Source: an uncultured Saprospiraceae bacterium (GTDB lineage: Bacteria > Bacteroidota > Bacteroidia > Chitinophagales > Saprospiraceae). Taken from it: a stretch of DNA of 63,544 nt. The position numbers and the translations under genes were made by a program. The notes beneath the pieces were generated by a model. That model searched no databases, was not told the origin of the DNA, and worked only from the letters and a program-made list of their open reading frames with translations. The DNA lies in assembly GCA_937918905.1 (NCBI GenBank), contig CAKZSH010000078.1:1-63544 (forward strand), written 5' to 3'. Position 1 is the first letter of the stretch; each line of letters opens with the position of its first letter. Shown here one piece after another: positions 43,901 through 52,800 of the stretch.

Positions 43901-45033
43901 ATCGAATTTATGGCAATGAAGGAGCACGAGATGAATTATTTAGTATACCCGTAGATTTGACTAATATTAGTAATCCGATTTTGACATTTGATGTGTCCTA
44001 TGTGCCATTGACATCGAGTTGTTCTGATACTTTAATTGTTGAAATTTATACAGAGTGTGGTGATGTTTTTGAAGGAGAAGTATATCGTAAAGCAGGTGAT
44101 GAGTTGAGTGTTGGTGGTACATTTGCTAATACTTGGATTCCTGAAGCAGCAAGTGATTGGAGAGGAGATTTCGTAATGTTAGATGATTATATCGGTCAAC
44201 AAATTTTGATAAAATTCATCAATATTAATGACTTTTGTAACAATTTATATTTAGATAATATCAACGTTTCGACTTTTACTGCACCGACTGCTTCCTTCTC
44301 TCTTTCTCCTGCTCAGGTATGTATTGGAGAGGAAGTTACTTTTGTTAACAATTCAACAGGAGTGCTGATGGAACACACTTGGGATTTTGGTCCATTTGCT
44401 TCAGTACAAACTTCTACCGAACCTGTTCCTGCACCTGTCTTCTTTATTTTTGGAGGAGATATTGAAGTAAAATTGACGGTCGAAAATCCATTAGGAGCTA
44501 CTGTTTTTACTCAAATAGTTACTGTCATTGATGACCCAGTTTCTGATTTTGATTTTGCTCCAGTTGGGAATGGAATTCAATTTACAAATGAATCAGAGGA
44601 AACGAATACGTACCTCTGGGATTTTGGAGATAATACAACAAGTACTGAAGAAAATCCTTTTAAAACTTATAGTACTCCAGGAACTTATTCTGTAAAATTA
44701 ACTGCTGGAAATGAATGTGCAGAGGATTTTAGAACTCAAACGGTTGATGTAACTTCTACGAGTGTAGATAACTTAGACCAACAAGTTCAAATTGAAATTT
44801 TACCCAATCCGAATGTTGGGAATTTTCATTTGCGAATTGAAGATATTACGACTCGGGACTTGGAGATTGAGATCATAGATGTGCAAGGTCGTCAGTTTGG
44901 GAAATGGCAAACTCAAAGTACTAATGGTATTTCTTTATTTCCAATTAAAAGAGAAGGGTGGACAGCAGGACTTTATTTTGTGAAAATTAAAGATGAGTCA
45001 GGAGTGAGAATGTTGAAGATGACTGTTTTATAA
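40933..45033 (+). CDS. Secreted subtilisin-family (S8) protease with PKD domains and T9SS type A tail
   Basis: The protein has 1366 residues. Signal peptide (about 1-24), then an N-terminal pro-region (to about 230). The S8 domain follows with Asp in 'GVLVRDDGLVGPHIDF', His in 'SNHADGVAGIFAGAG', oxyanion Asn in 'IFSAGNSNGND' and Ser in 'GGTSGAAPAVAGVAAQL'. A P-domain-like beta region ('VRIMVYWNETPA'), FN3-like and MAM-like modules ('FDVSYVPL') come next. Two PKD domains follow ('FVNNSTGVLMEHTWDFG', 'WDFGDNTTSTEENPFKTY'), and the end is a type A sorting tail ('ILPNPNVGNFHL', 'WTAGLYFVKI'). An extracellular protease. Single-gene unit. Confidence 0.92.
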   Translation: MKNHLRISILFIVIISVFFTKNITAQNNGVNYNFYFPQGQTWIPENMDDYFKDGPVHRDEIVNGKYYRLLQFFEIPSIEERADMEGLGIEFLDYYPSRAYLVAIPASLQKSKLKNRGARAIIPLSSEVKKDKNLIDIDGGHASVHGDEADVLLRFHRNIDMDWVENEIRKTSVIQFYPMAESKTMSARIHLNDIENFASLPYVSYLALMPEKGEPEDRRGGSLHRSNAIDTEYASGRHYNGEGVGVLVRDDGLVGPHIDFKGREFQDVSGDGASNHADGVAGIFAGAGNLNPDIKGMAAGADMHVINYGADFNQNLISLSLHQNEDVLVVNSSYSNGCNAGYTMITETVDQHVFDNPTLLHIFSAGNSNGNDCDYGAGNQWGNITGGHKQGKNVMATANVFENASLANSSSRGPAHDGRIKPDITANGQGHLSTDPFNQYKSFGGTSGAAPAVAGVAAQLHHAFRDLNGGTTATSALIKGTIMNTANDLGTPGPDFRFGWGHLNAYRAFRLLEDGRYEAATITQGQNNTHTLSVPANTVQVRIMVYWNETPAVAGTIKALVNDLDMIVTSPSGTTKMPWVLDEFPDPNTLALPATNGEDHLNNVEQVLFDNPEAGDYIIDVNGFEVPFGVQDYYILYEVITDEITVTYPIGGEGFVPGQDERLRWDAYGNDGNFTIDYTTDNGATWQNITTTNGDERMFLWEVPNEISGEVRVRVSRDNNTDESDANLSICRVPFNLQVEQFCPNYMRVSWSAVANATGYDVFYLGEKFMDSVGTTAALEFDIPLPMPLGDHWFSVRAVGNNGLRGKRANAVLYNDGLLDCILENDVATTQLFSPLETNLVSCDPLQNTISIEVENTSINDQPSLSFGYQINNDPPVIENYSGTLSTGTTIEYTFATPLEFTSSGVFNLKTWSSIPNDDVFFNDTIRRTIFASIGDLAVPNPEYKQDFEEDNFPPSDWFVSNFDQDFTWEQVIEIMGSSGEETKAVLMRNRIYGNEGARDELFSIPVDLTNISNPILTFDVSYVPLTSSCSDTLIVEIYTECGDVFEGEVYRKAGDELSVGGTFANTWIPEAASDWRGDFVMLDDYIGQQILIKFININDFCNNLYLDNINVSTFTAPTASFSLSPAQVCIGEEVTFVNNSTGVLMEHTWDFGPFASVQTSTEPVPAPVFFIFGGDIEVKLTVENPLGATVFTQIVTVIDDPVSDFDFAPVGNGIQFTNESEETNTYLWDFGDNTTSTEENPFKTYSTPGTYSVKLTAGNECAEDFRTQTVDVTSTSVDNLDQQVQIEILPNPNVGNFHLRIEDITTRDLEIEIIDVQGRQFGKWQTQSTNGISLFPIKREGWTAGLYFVKIKDESGVRMLKMTVL

Positions 45034-45043
45034 TCAAGGTAAA

Positions 45044-45199
45044 AAAAACGTTTTACGGTGGATGTTAAACGGTGGACGATTTTTTCGAATACTATTGATT
45101 TTTTTAAAACATAGTTCACCGTTTGGCCCGTAAAACGTAAAACGATTTTTAAATCTTTTTTGGAAAAAAAATCCTTGTAGTGATGCAAGGATTTTTTTT
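45044..45199. terminator. Intergenic hairpin pair and terminator
   Basis: A large imperfect hairpin (45046-45080 with 45110-45145, 'cgttttacgg' type arms) is followed by a compact terminator: aaaaaaaatccttg (45164-45177) and caaggattttttt (45186-45199). The latter overlaps the stop of the convergent transporter gene and can serve both. Confidence 0.7.
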
Positions 45200-45992
45200 A
45201 TTTTCCGAGTTTTAAAATCCTTAATGCGCCTTGAATCACTATAACAAAAACAATGATACCTATTATTAAATCGGGCTTATTTGAATTTAACCAATTTACC
45301 AAAATTCCTGCGGTGATTACACCTAAGTTTATTACCACATCATTTGAAGTAAAAATCATACTTGCTTTTATATGAACCTCATCTTTACTTTTTGATTTTT
45401 GAAGTAAATACAAACAAATTCCATTTGCAATCAATGCAAAAAATGAAACAACAATCATAGTCGTAAAATCTGGAATATTTTCTGCTCCAAAGAATCGCCT
45501 TAAAACTTCAATAAATCCAATTATTGCAAGTGATATTTGAAAATATCCGGCTAGTTTGGCAATTCTTTTTTTTCTTACTAGTGTTGCTCCAACTGCGAAT
45601 AAACTAATTCCATAAACGAATGAATCAGCAAGCATATCTAAACTATCTGCAACTAATCCCATTGATTTGGAAATTAATCCAGTCGTCATTTCAATGAGGA
45701 AGAAAATAAAATTAATGATCAGAACTGTCCAAAGTAATTTCTTTTGATTTATGTTTTCTTCAAATTGATTTATTTCAGTTTGTTCTGTCGAAAGTCTTTG
45801 ACTACTTAAATTGAGTTCGTGAATTGATTTTTCTATTTGCTCAATTTGTCCATTATGAAAAATGGTTAATTTTCTATTTGGGATATCGAAGTCTAAATTT
45901 TTAATACTTGAAATTCCGTCCAATTTCATTCGGATTAAATTTTCTTCCGATGGACAATCCATTTTGGTGATTTCAAATATTGTTTTTTGCAT
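45198..45992 (-). CDS. CDF-family cation efflux transporter with N-terminal metal-binding-like domain
   Basis: The protein has 264 residues. The N-terminal ~65 residues have a ferredoxin-like HMA-type pattern ('FEITKMDCPSEENLIRMKL'), with a single Cys in place of CxxC. The membrane part has five to six helices and the CDF site 'ADSLDMLADSFVYGISLFAV'. The C-terminal cytoplasmic domain of typical CDF proteins is absent. It probably exports Zn2+, Co2+ or a related ion using the proton gradient. No regulator gene is adjacent. Confidence 0.85.
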   Translation of the reverse strand: MQKTIFEITKMDCPSEENLIRMKLDGISSIKNLDFDIPNRKLTIFHNGQIEQIEKSIHELNLSSQRLSTEQTEINQFEENINQKKLLWTVLIINFIFFLIEMTTGLISKSMGLVADSLDMLADSFVYGISLFAVGATLVRKKRIAKLAGYFQISLAIIGFIEVLRRFFGAENIPDFTTMIVVSFFALIANGICLYLLQKSKSKDEVHIKASMIFTSNDVVINLGVITAGILVNWLNSNKPDLIIGIIVFVIVIQGALRILKLGK

Positions 45993-46057
45993 TGAACTTT
46001 TCCTTTTTTACTTGTGTGTATTTTGACCCGTTACTTGCTGTGCTGGAATAAAATAAA

Positions 46058-46120
46058 GTTACGGGTTTTAGCCGTCATTATTTATGTTATGAATTTGTAT
46101 GTCTATTGTTATAAATAAAG
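46058..46120. repeat. Dispersed repeat E, copy 1
   Basis: 'gttacgggtttta', then 'attatttatgttatgaattt', ending in 'attgttataaataaag'. The same unit recurs at 47822-47875 and 49053-49116 with small changes. Confidence 0.7.
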
Positions 46121-46123
46121 TCA

Positions 46124-47623
46124 CTATTCTAAATAATTATCGTGACTAATTAATGCCATCAACTCATGGATATTTTGCTCCTCATAAATAGCCTCAATCA
46201 TCGTCGAATAATGTTTGACAAACCTTTCATTTTCCAATAGGCTTCCAAAAATATCTGGTATTCTTAAAAAGCTAAGTTGGTCTTGTTCATATTGTTTGGC
46301 ACTTTGATGAAGTTCTTCTTTTCTGACATCAATTATTTCAATTGGATGATTATTTACATCCACACCTTTGTGACTATAGTAAGCCCAAGCTGCTAAAATA
46401 AATGTTCCATATTTTATACTTCCTCCAGATGCTAAATTTTCTTGAATAGTAGGTATCAAAAATTTGGGAAGCTTCGCTGAACTTTCAGAACAGATTCTAC
46501 TTACCCCATCTTTTATATTAGGATTCGCAAATCTTTCTTCCAAGCTATTTTTATAATCAGTTAAATCAATCCCTTCAATTTTACCTAAACGAGGAGTCAC
46601 TTCATTATCCATAAATGCTCTCATAAAGGAAGCAAAAACTTTGTCCTCCATACAGGCATTGATGGTAGCATGTCCATGTACGGCTCCTGGAATTCCCAAG
46701 ACGGAATGCCCAGCATTTAACAAACGAATTTTCATCTTTTCGTAAGGCGTAACATCTGGAACAAATTGGACGCCCAATTTTTCGAGCGGAGGTCTTCCAT
46801 TAGAAAAATTATCTTCGATAACCCATTGAATATATGGTTCACAAACTATTGGCCAATCGTCTTTTAGTTGATATTCATTTTCTAAAAACTCAATGGATGA
46901 TTTTGGCGTAACAGGTGTAATCCTATCGACCATAGAGTTGGGAAAACAAACTTCATTTTTTATCCAATCGTAAAGTGATGCGTCTTGTCGCTCTGCAAAT
47001 GACAAAAGCATTTTACGAGCGACGTCTCCATTGTGTTGAATATTATCACAAGACAAAATGGTAAACGCAGGTAAGCCTTTGTCTCGACGTTTTTTTAGAG
47101 CAGCAGTCAAAAAACCAAAAACTGTTTTGGGTTGGTTTGGATGCTGAAGTTCATGTTGAATATCAGGATTATCAAAATCAAAACCTCCTGTGTTGGGATT
47201 AAAATTATATCCACCTTCGGTAATGGTTAAGGAAACAATTTTGGTATCAGGATGCGCCATTTTATCAATTGCCAATTCGGGCGTTTCAATAGCGAAAATA
47301 TAATCTACAATAGATCCAATAATTTCACAAGTATCCTTTCCATCAGGATGTTGGGTGATGAGGGTATAAAAACAATCTTGTTCTTTTAAAATATTAGCCA
47401 TGTTCCTATCACCTTCTCGTAAACCGATACCGCATATTCCCCAATCTGAATGTTGAACATCTCCAAGTAATTGATGGATATAATAAGCTTGATGTGAACG
47501 ATGAAATCCACCAACACCTATATGAATGATTCCCGCTTTGACATTATTCCTTTCGTAGGTTGGACAAGCCAATCGAGTTGTAATGGACGATATATTTTGT
47601 TGATTTAATTGAATTATACTCAT
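46124..47623 (-). CDS. Mannitol dehydrogenase-family polyol/uronate dehydrogenase
   Basis: This 499-residue NAD(P)-dependent long-chain dehydrogenase has its nucleotide-binding start in 'AGIIHIGVGGFHRSHQAYYI', the active-site Lys region 'KMKIRLLNAGHSVLG' (K, N, H pattern of mannitol 2-dehydrogenase and fructuronate reductase), and 'CDNIQHNGDVARKMLLSFA' typical of mannitol 2-dehydrogenases. Likely interconverts mannitol and fructose, although fructuronate or altronate cannot be excluded. No other polyol genes lie next to it. It is followed by repeat E and a CDF gene. Confidence 0.9.
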   Translation of the reverse strand: MSIIQLNQQNISSITTRLACPTYERNNVKAGIIHIGVGGFHRSHQAYYIHQLLGDVQHSDWGICGIGLREGDRNMANILKEQDCFYTLITQHPDGKDTCEIIGSIVDYIFAIETPELAIDKMAHPDTKIVSLTITEGGYNFNPNTGGFDFDNPDIQHELQHPNQPKTVFGFLTAALKKRRDKGLPAFTILSCDNIQHNGDVARKMLLSFAERQDASLYDWIKNEVCFPNSMVDRITPVTPKSSIEFLENEYQLKDDWPIVCEPYIQWVIEDNFSNGRPPLEKLGVQFVPDVTPYEKMKIRLLNAGHSVLGIPGAVHGHATINACMEDKVFASFMRAFMDNEVTPRLGKIEGIDLTDYKNSLEERFANPNIKDGVSRICSESSAKLPKFLIPTIQENLASGGSIKYGTFILAAWAYYSHKGVDVNNHPIEIIDVRKEELHQSAKQYEQDQLSFLRIPDIFGSLLENERFVKHYSTMIEAIYEEQNIHELMALISHDNYLE

Positions 47624-48402
47624 TGTAATATATACTTGTAATCCCGATAGTCGGGAGCAAAAAAAACAAAGTTTTGGAACTCACGCTATTCGACAATTAT
47701 TAATTATTAATTGCAGCTCTGCTGCCTTGTATCTTATTTGATGTTTAAGGATATAAGGTAAGTATTCCTAATGAAAAACTGCAAGTTTTACCTAATATTA
47801 TTGATGTTGCCCCAGTTGCTAGTTACGGGTTTTTCCCGATATTATTTATGCTATGAATTTGCATGTTTATTGTTCCCCGCTCGCGAGTAGGCTTTGCCTC
47901 GAAACGTCACATTTATGGAGGCTCTGGCTTCTTTGTATTTTTATAACAATAAATTCACGAGCCAGAGGCTCTACAAATATTACGCTATCAGTAGAACTGG
48001 AAGAACGGAGACGGCTTGAAAAATCTTTGGCTACCGATTGAATATATCCAAAGTTCTAATCAGAAATTGAAGATCTAAAGTAAGTTTTCTTTTTAATTGT
48101 TGCTTTAGTTTATGTTGGACAGCGGGGTACAAAAAAAATGCTGGTACTATCCATGGAAAACAAAATATTAATTGTAGCTTTCAAACTCGTTTCCGAAATT
48201 AACTGGAATATGTCGAACATCTTGAAATATATTTCGCCGCTACTCTTCGTTAAAAAATCTCGTGATAGCTAGGCTATCCCTACGTTTTTTGACTCGATTA
48301 TCGACAAAATCTATTTCCATATGTACGACACCTTCCAGTTAATTCGGTATAAGTTAATTTCGGCAAAATGGTCATTTCAACAAAAAAATAAAAATATCAG
48401 CA
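47624..48402. other. 779-base repeat-rich intergenic region (repeats E, D, F and element X)
   Basis: In order: repeat E copy 2 (47822-47875), repeat D copy 1 (47877-47987, 'gtaggctttgcctcgaa', 'gagccagaggctct'), repeat F copy 1 (48088-48125, 'aattgttgctttag') and element X copy 2 (48195-48352). The junctions are direct, so D has inserted into or next to E. The 62-codon ORF here lies in the repeats and is not considered a gene. Confidence 0.65.
48195..48352. mobile_element. MITE-like element X, copy 2
   Basis: Inverse match to 19666-19812. The termini 'cgaaattaactgga' and 'tccagttaattcg' are inverted repeats. It ends about 50 bases upstream of the small outer-membrane protein gene. Confidence 0.7.
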
Positions 48403-48858
48403 ATGAAAAATCTTAGCCTATTCTTCTTTATCTTCTTTTGTAGTCTCAAAGTTCAAGCTCAGAGGGGGGAGGTTATTTATGCAGAACTAGGAGGAGCGGG
48501 GCTATTATATTCTGTAAATTATGATACCCGATTTTCTCAAGGTGAGGATAAATTAGGAGGGCGTATTGGAGTTGCCTTATCCGATGACTTCGTTGTTGTG
48601 CTTCTTCATACGAATTACCTATTTGGTAAGGGAAAACATAAATTGGAAGTTGGTGCAGGAATTACTACGTTTGATATTCATTCTGATAATCGTGATGTAA
48701 CAGCTAGTGGAGCTTTGATGTATCGTTTTCAAAAGAAGGATGGACATTTCCTATTTAGAGCGGGGATTTCACCGATATATGTTGAGCTTGGTGAGCCTTT
48801 AGAATTTGTACCGTTTTTTTTGTTTTTCCCAAGTGTTTCGGTTGGGTATAAGTTTTAA
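48403..48858 (+). CDS. Small outer-membrane beta-barrel protein
   Basis: This 151-residue protein has a signal peptide (about 1-20, 'LFFFIFFCSLKVQA'). About eight alternating strands with aromatic and glycine-rich turns follow ('EVIYAELGGAGLLYSVNYD', 'GVALSDDFVVVLLHTNYLF', 'LFFPSVSVGYKF'). It ends in Phe, as is normal for barrels of the outer membrane. No family is recognised. Both flanks are repeats D/E/F/X. Confidence 0.72.
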   Translation: MKNLSLFFFIFFCSLKVQAQRGEVIYAELGGAGLLYSVNYDTRFSQGEDKLGGRIGVALSDDFVVVLLHTNYLFGKGKHKLEVGAGITTFDIHSDNRDVTASGALMYRFQKKDGHFLFRAGISPIYVELGEPLEFVPFFLFFPSVSVGYKF

Positions 48859-49884
48859 TTGATTTTTTTGTGTGTCCGCTCACGAGTAGGCTTTGCCTCG
48901 AAGCGTCACATTTATGGAGGCTCTGGCTCCTTTGTGTTTTTATAACAATAAATTCACGAGCCAGAGGCTCTGCAAATATTACGCATTGAGGCAAAGCCTA
49001 CTTGCGAGCGGGTCTCGCTGCTCGTTACTAGCTTTGCTAGTATATGAACTAAGGTTACGGGTTTTACCCGACATTATTTATGCTATGAATTTGCATGTTT
49101 ATTGTTATAAACAAAGAAGCTATTGTTTTTTTTTGACTTTAGATTTTGACGTACGAAGTCCGTAACTTTTTTATGTATGTTGACTACAAGTCAACACAAG
49201 CAGCTTTCTTTTAATTGTTGCTTTGCTTTGTGTTGGACAGCGAGAGTGTGTATTTTTCAAATATTTTTTTAATACATGTTTGGATGTAAAATACTAGATA
49301 CCCATATTTTATCTTTCCTAAATATAATAATAATAATAAACCATTTACCAAAAAGTTGAATGAGTATACTTATCAGATAGATTTTATAGTGCTAAGCCCA
49401 ACGTATTTTTTTCAATTGAAATAAATTTCTCTCCACCTAAAATTCATTAATTTTTTCAAAACGTGACAAATGATTTACACTTATATATAGATATGCCTTA
49501 TCTGTGAAATGTCAAGTAAATCATGATTTTAATTCAAATAAATATTTTTATATGACATAAAATATTGATAATCAGTTATTAATGATTTAATTAAAAATTA
49601 AATTCAAATAATAGCTTATGTGTAAAATGTAAACAAATTCACCCTTTTTGGTACGATTTTAGACAAATATACGGGAGTACAAGAGAATCTAAACCAACTT
49701 ACGAATTATAAGAAATTTCAACCCTAGAAATTTTTTTTTGACTGTAAAGCGTAAGTCGGTTTAGATTTTTTTTTGTGCCAAACATATATTTTAATAAAAG
49801 TTATAATCCTTGTAGAGTACCCAAAGCCGATTTTTCACAATCAAAAAATAGGTAGGTTGCTCTCCATGTAAAAAACGTACCTAG
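48859..49884. other. 1026-base intergenic region with repeats and long leader hairpin
   Basis: Repeat D copy 2 (48873-49015; its ends 'cgagtaggctttgcctcgaa' and 'ttgaggcaaagcctacttgc' make it palindromic), repeat E copy 3 (49053-49116) and repeat F copy 2 (49204-49243). An AT-rich stretch follows, with (ata)n at 49325-49338. At 49686-49774 is a hairpin: arms AATCTAAACCAACTTACG and its complement (one mismatch) with a 46-base loop, followed by eight T. It lies 110 bases before the giant gene and resembles a terminator or attenuator. Confidence 0.6.
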
Positions 49885-52800
49885 ATGAATCAGGAATTAA
49901 ACTTCATTTATGTAATCCTTCTTTTTTTATTTTTACCATTTACTCAATCGATTGCTCAAGACAACCTTCAGGTTGAATTTGAGAGTCCTACCTCCGTACC
50001 CGACTTCTTAAATATCTGTGGTGAACCCGATACGGCAACCGTAGCAGTAAGTCTGAATGGACTTTCGCCTGATGCAAGAATGAATATTGTGGCTACTTTG
50101 GATTTATTCAAAGGAGTAGAGTTGGTAGAATTTATAGGAGCACAATCTTCGGCAGGAGTTTCATTGACCAGTAATGCTGATCCTAATAATCCAATCTTTG
50201 GACTTCCTGATTTAAGCCCTTCAGGAGTTACCTCAGTTAACATTACATTTACAATTGCTGCTAAGTGTGAATATATTGATACCCTTTCTGCCAACAATGC
50301 CATTCAGGTTCAAAATGTTTGGAATTTCGATTACACCATGGGAGGAAGTGCTTTCCAAGAGAGTGATATGAATACTGAATATCGGGATGCTTTTGCCGTT
50401 CCTTCTTTTACTTCAGTCGTCAATAATACGAATGGAGCAGTTCGTTCTGGCGATTGTTTTTCAAGGGATATTGTAGTGACCAATTCAGGTTTGGATGGAT
50501 TTGTTGATGAAGTGGTTTATACCAATACCCAAGGGAATGGTATTTATGTTGAGAGTATTTTAGTGAATGGCATTCCATTGACTTTGACCAAAACGATGTT
50601 GGTGAGTGGAGATACTTTGATAGAAGGAACTATTGATGGGACGCATTTTTTTGCCAATACCGTAGGAGGTGGCGCAGGAAATATGGATGGTAATTTTGAC
50701 CCGAATGAAACGGTTACAATTACTGAAAATATCTGTTTATTAAGTTGTGATGATTCAAGAGCATCTGTCCATGATATTTCATGGGGATGTGATGGACGAT
50801 ATTGTAACAATATATCTACATCTGACTTTGTTCAAATCGGACAAGGTGCAGCGAATGTACAAGTTGAAGATTCTGGAACGGTTCCAAATATTAATGCAGG
50901 ATATTGCCAAGCAGGATCAAGCTCTGTAACCTTTACTAATAATGGGGTAGAGATTGATGCTGGATTTGGAGCGATGCTAAATTTGGAAGCGGGAATTGGA
51001 TTTGGAAATATGTTTGACATCGTTGATAAAGGATATACGATTACTCAAATTACCATTGCAGGAGTCTTAATTCCTTTGAGTGGATCAATGACTATGATTA
51101 ATGATAATCCTTTATTTGCAACTGATCCTGATGGAGCAGGTGGTTTGGAGGATTTGGATGGTGATGGATTTTTTGATGATTTGGGAGTAGGAGAATTTTT
51201 TGAAGTAAGAATTGATTACGAAGTAGATTGTTCTGTTTCTCAAAATACTGATGATAATTGTTCCAATAATTTGGGAACAAGTTTTAGTGCAAGAGTTGAT
51301 TATGATAATGCTTGTCAAGAAAGAGTAGTTCGTTTACGTGGAAATTATTTTAGACCTAACAATAAAATTTCAGATACCAGTACGGAAGGTGATGTGGATG
51401 CATTTGTGGAACAAGACACTTTTTTCTTACGACAAAAAGTAGAACGATCGATGAGTTTTTTTGAAAAGAATTGTAACGGTGAAGAAGAATATCAAGTGTT
51501 GATAAAGTTACCTCCTGGGGTGACTCCAGAGATTGGAACCATTCAATTGATTAGAAATAATGGTACTGTTCCAATTCCTTTATTAAGTAATACGATCAGT
51601 AACGATACATTGATATTAATTTTCGATGCCGCATCTACTGCATTTATCGGTGGAGAGTTTGAAGTAGTGATGGGATTCACAGCAGACTGTACAGCACCTT
51701 TGGATTTTGTGGAATTTCCATATGAGTTTGCTTATTATTGTCCGCCGTGTGATTGCCGTCATATTTGGCATTGTGACACTTTGCAAGGCCCAAAATTACA
51801 TGCTGAAATGCCACCTTGTCCGCCTATGACTTTTGTTTGTCCAGTAGGAGTTGCGACAAAATCGTTTGATGTAAATCGTACCACTTTTGGATATACCGAT
51901 GCGACTTACGAGACTAATTTTGATAAAAGTTTGGCAAATGAAAAAGTTGCCATCTCTTGTGATAGTATCGAAATGAAAGTTGTAAATGTAGTGGGAGATA
52001 CGCCACTCAACGATAGTTTGGGGATAGTGATTACTCATAGTAATGTGGATGAAAGTATGAGTACCGATCAAACATTCCTATTTGATTATGGTACAGTTCG
52101 TTTTACCAATGGTGGAAATGAATACTTTTGTAACATTGACCCTACAATTTTATCGATTACAACTGTTGATAGTGTCCAAACTCTAAGATTTGATTTACAT
52201 GATTGTATTGCAAATTTAGGATTGACATTGGTCGCAGGTGATACGGTAGAATACCTTGGTAATTTTACTTTAAATCCTGATGGACCTTACCCAGGCCAAT
52301 TTACGAATGTTCCTAATTTTAGAGGATATGGATATGGAATGGTCGATGGAGTAGAGGAGGCTTGCGATCACTTTGGAGAAGTTTTTACAGTTGCAAAAAA
52401 TCAAACGATTGTTAACTTTCCAACGAGTAGTGATTTCCCAGTAGGTTGCGAAGAGAAATTTTTAAACTTTAATTTGATTACGATTAATAATGGATTTGTA
52501 GAATGGTTTGGAACAGAGTATCGACAAGCGATTGGAGTAGATTCAATTGTGTTTGATTATGATCCAGCGATTTTAAATTCATACAGTACCTTCGAAACTG
52601 AAATCTCAGTTCCAGGTCACCCTATTCATGGTAATAATTATTTTGCGGTACAAGGTTTTGATCCATCGGACAATGGACATTATGTTGCATTGTTTGATAC
52701 CTTGCAATATGTTCCTGCTTTGAATAATGTACAGAGTTATGCTTTTAGTTTTAGAATAAGAGTCATTGCAAATTGTCAGGCTGAGATGGGGAGTGCGAAT

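Noticed and set aside
47853-48041. 62-codon ORF in the repeat region before the small outer-membrane gene
   Set aside because: It lies wholly inside repeats E and D, and the related repeat at 48893-49165 opens a different frame; not conserved as protein.
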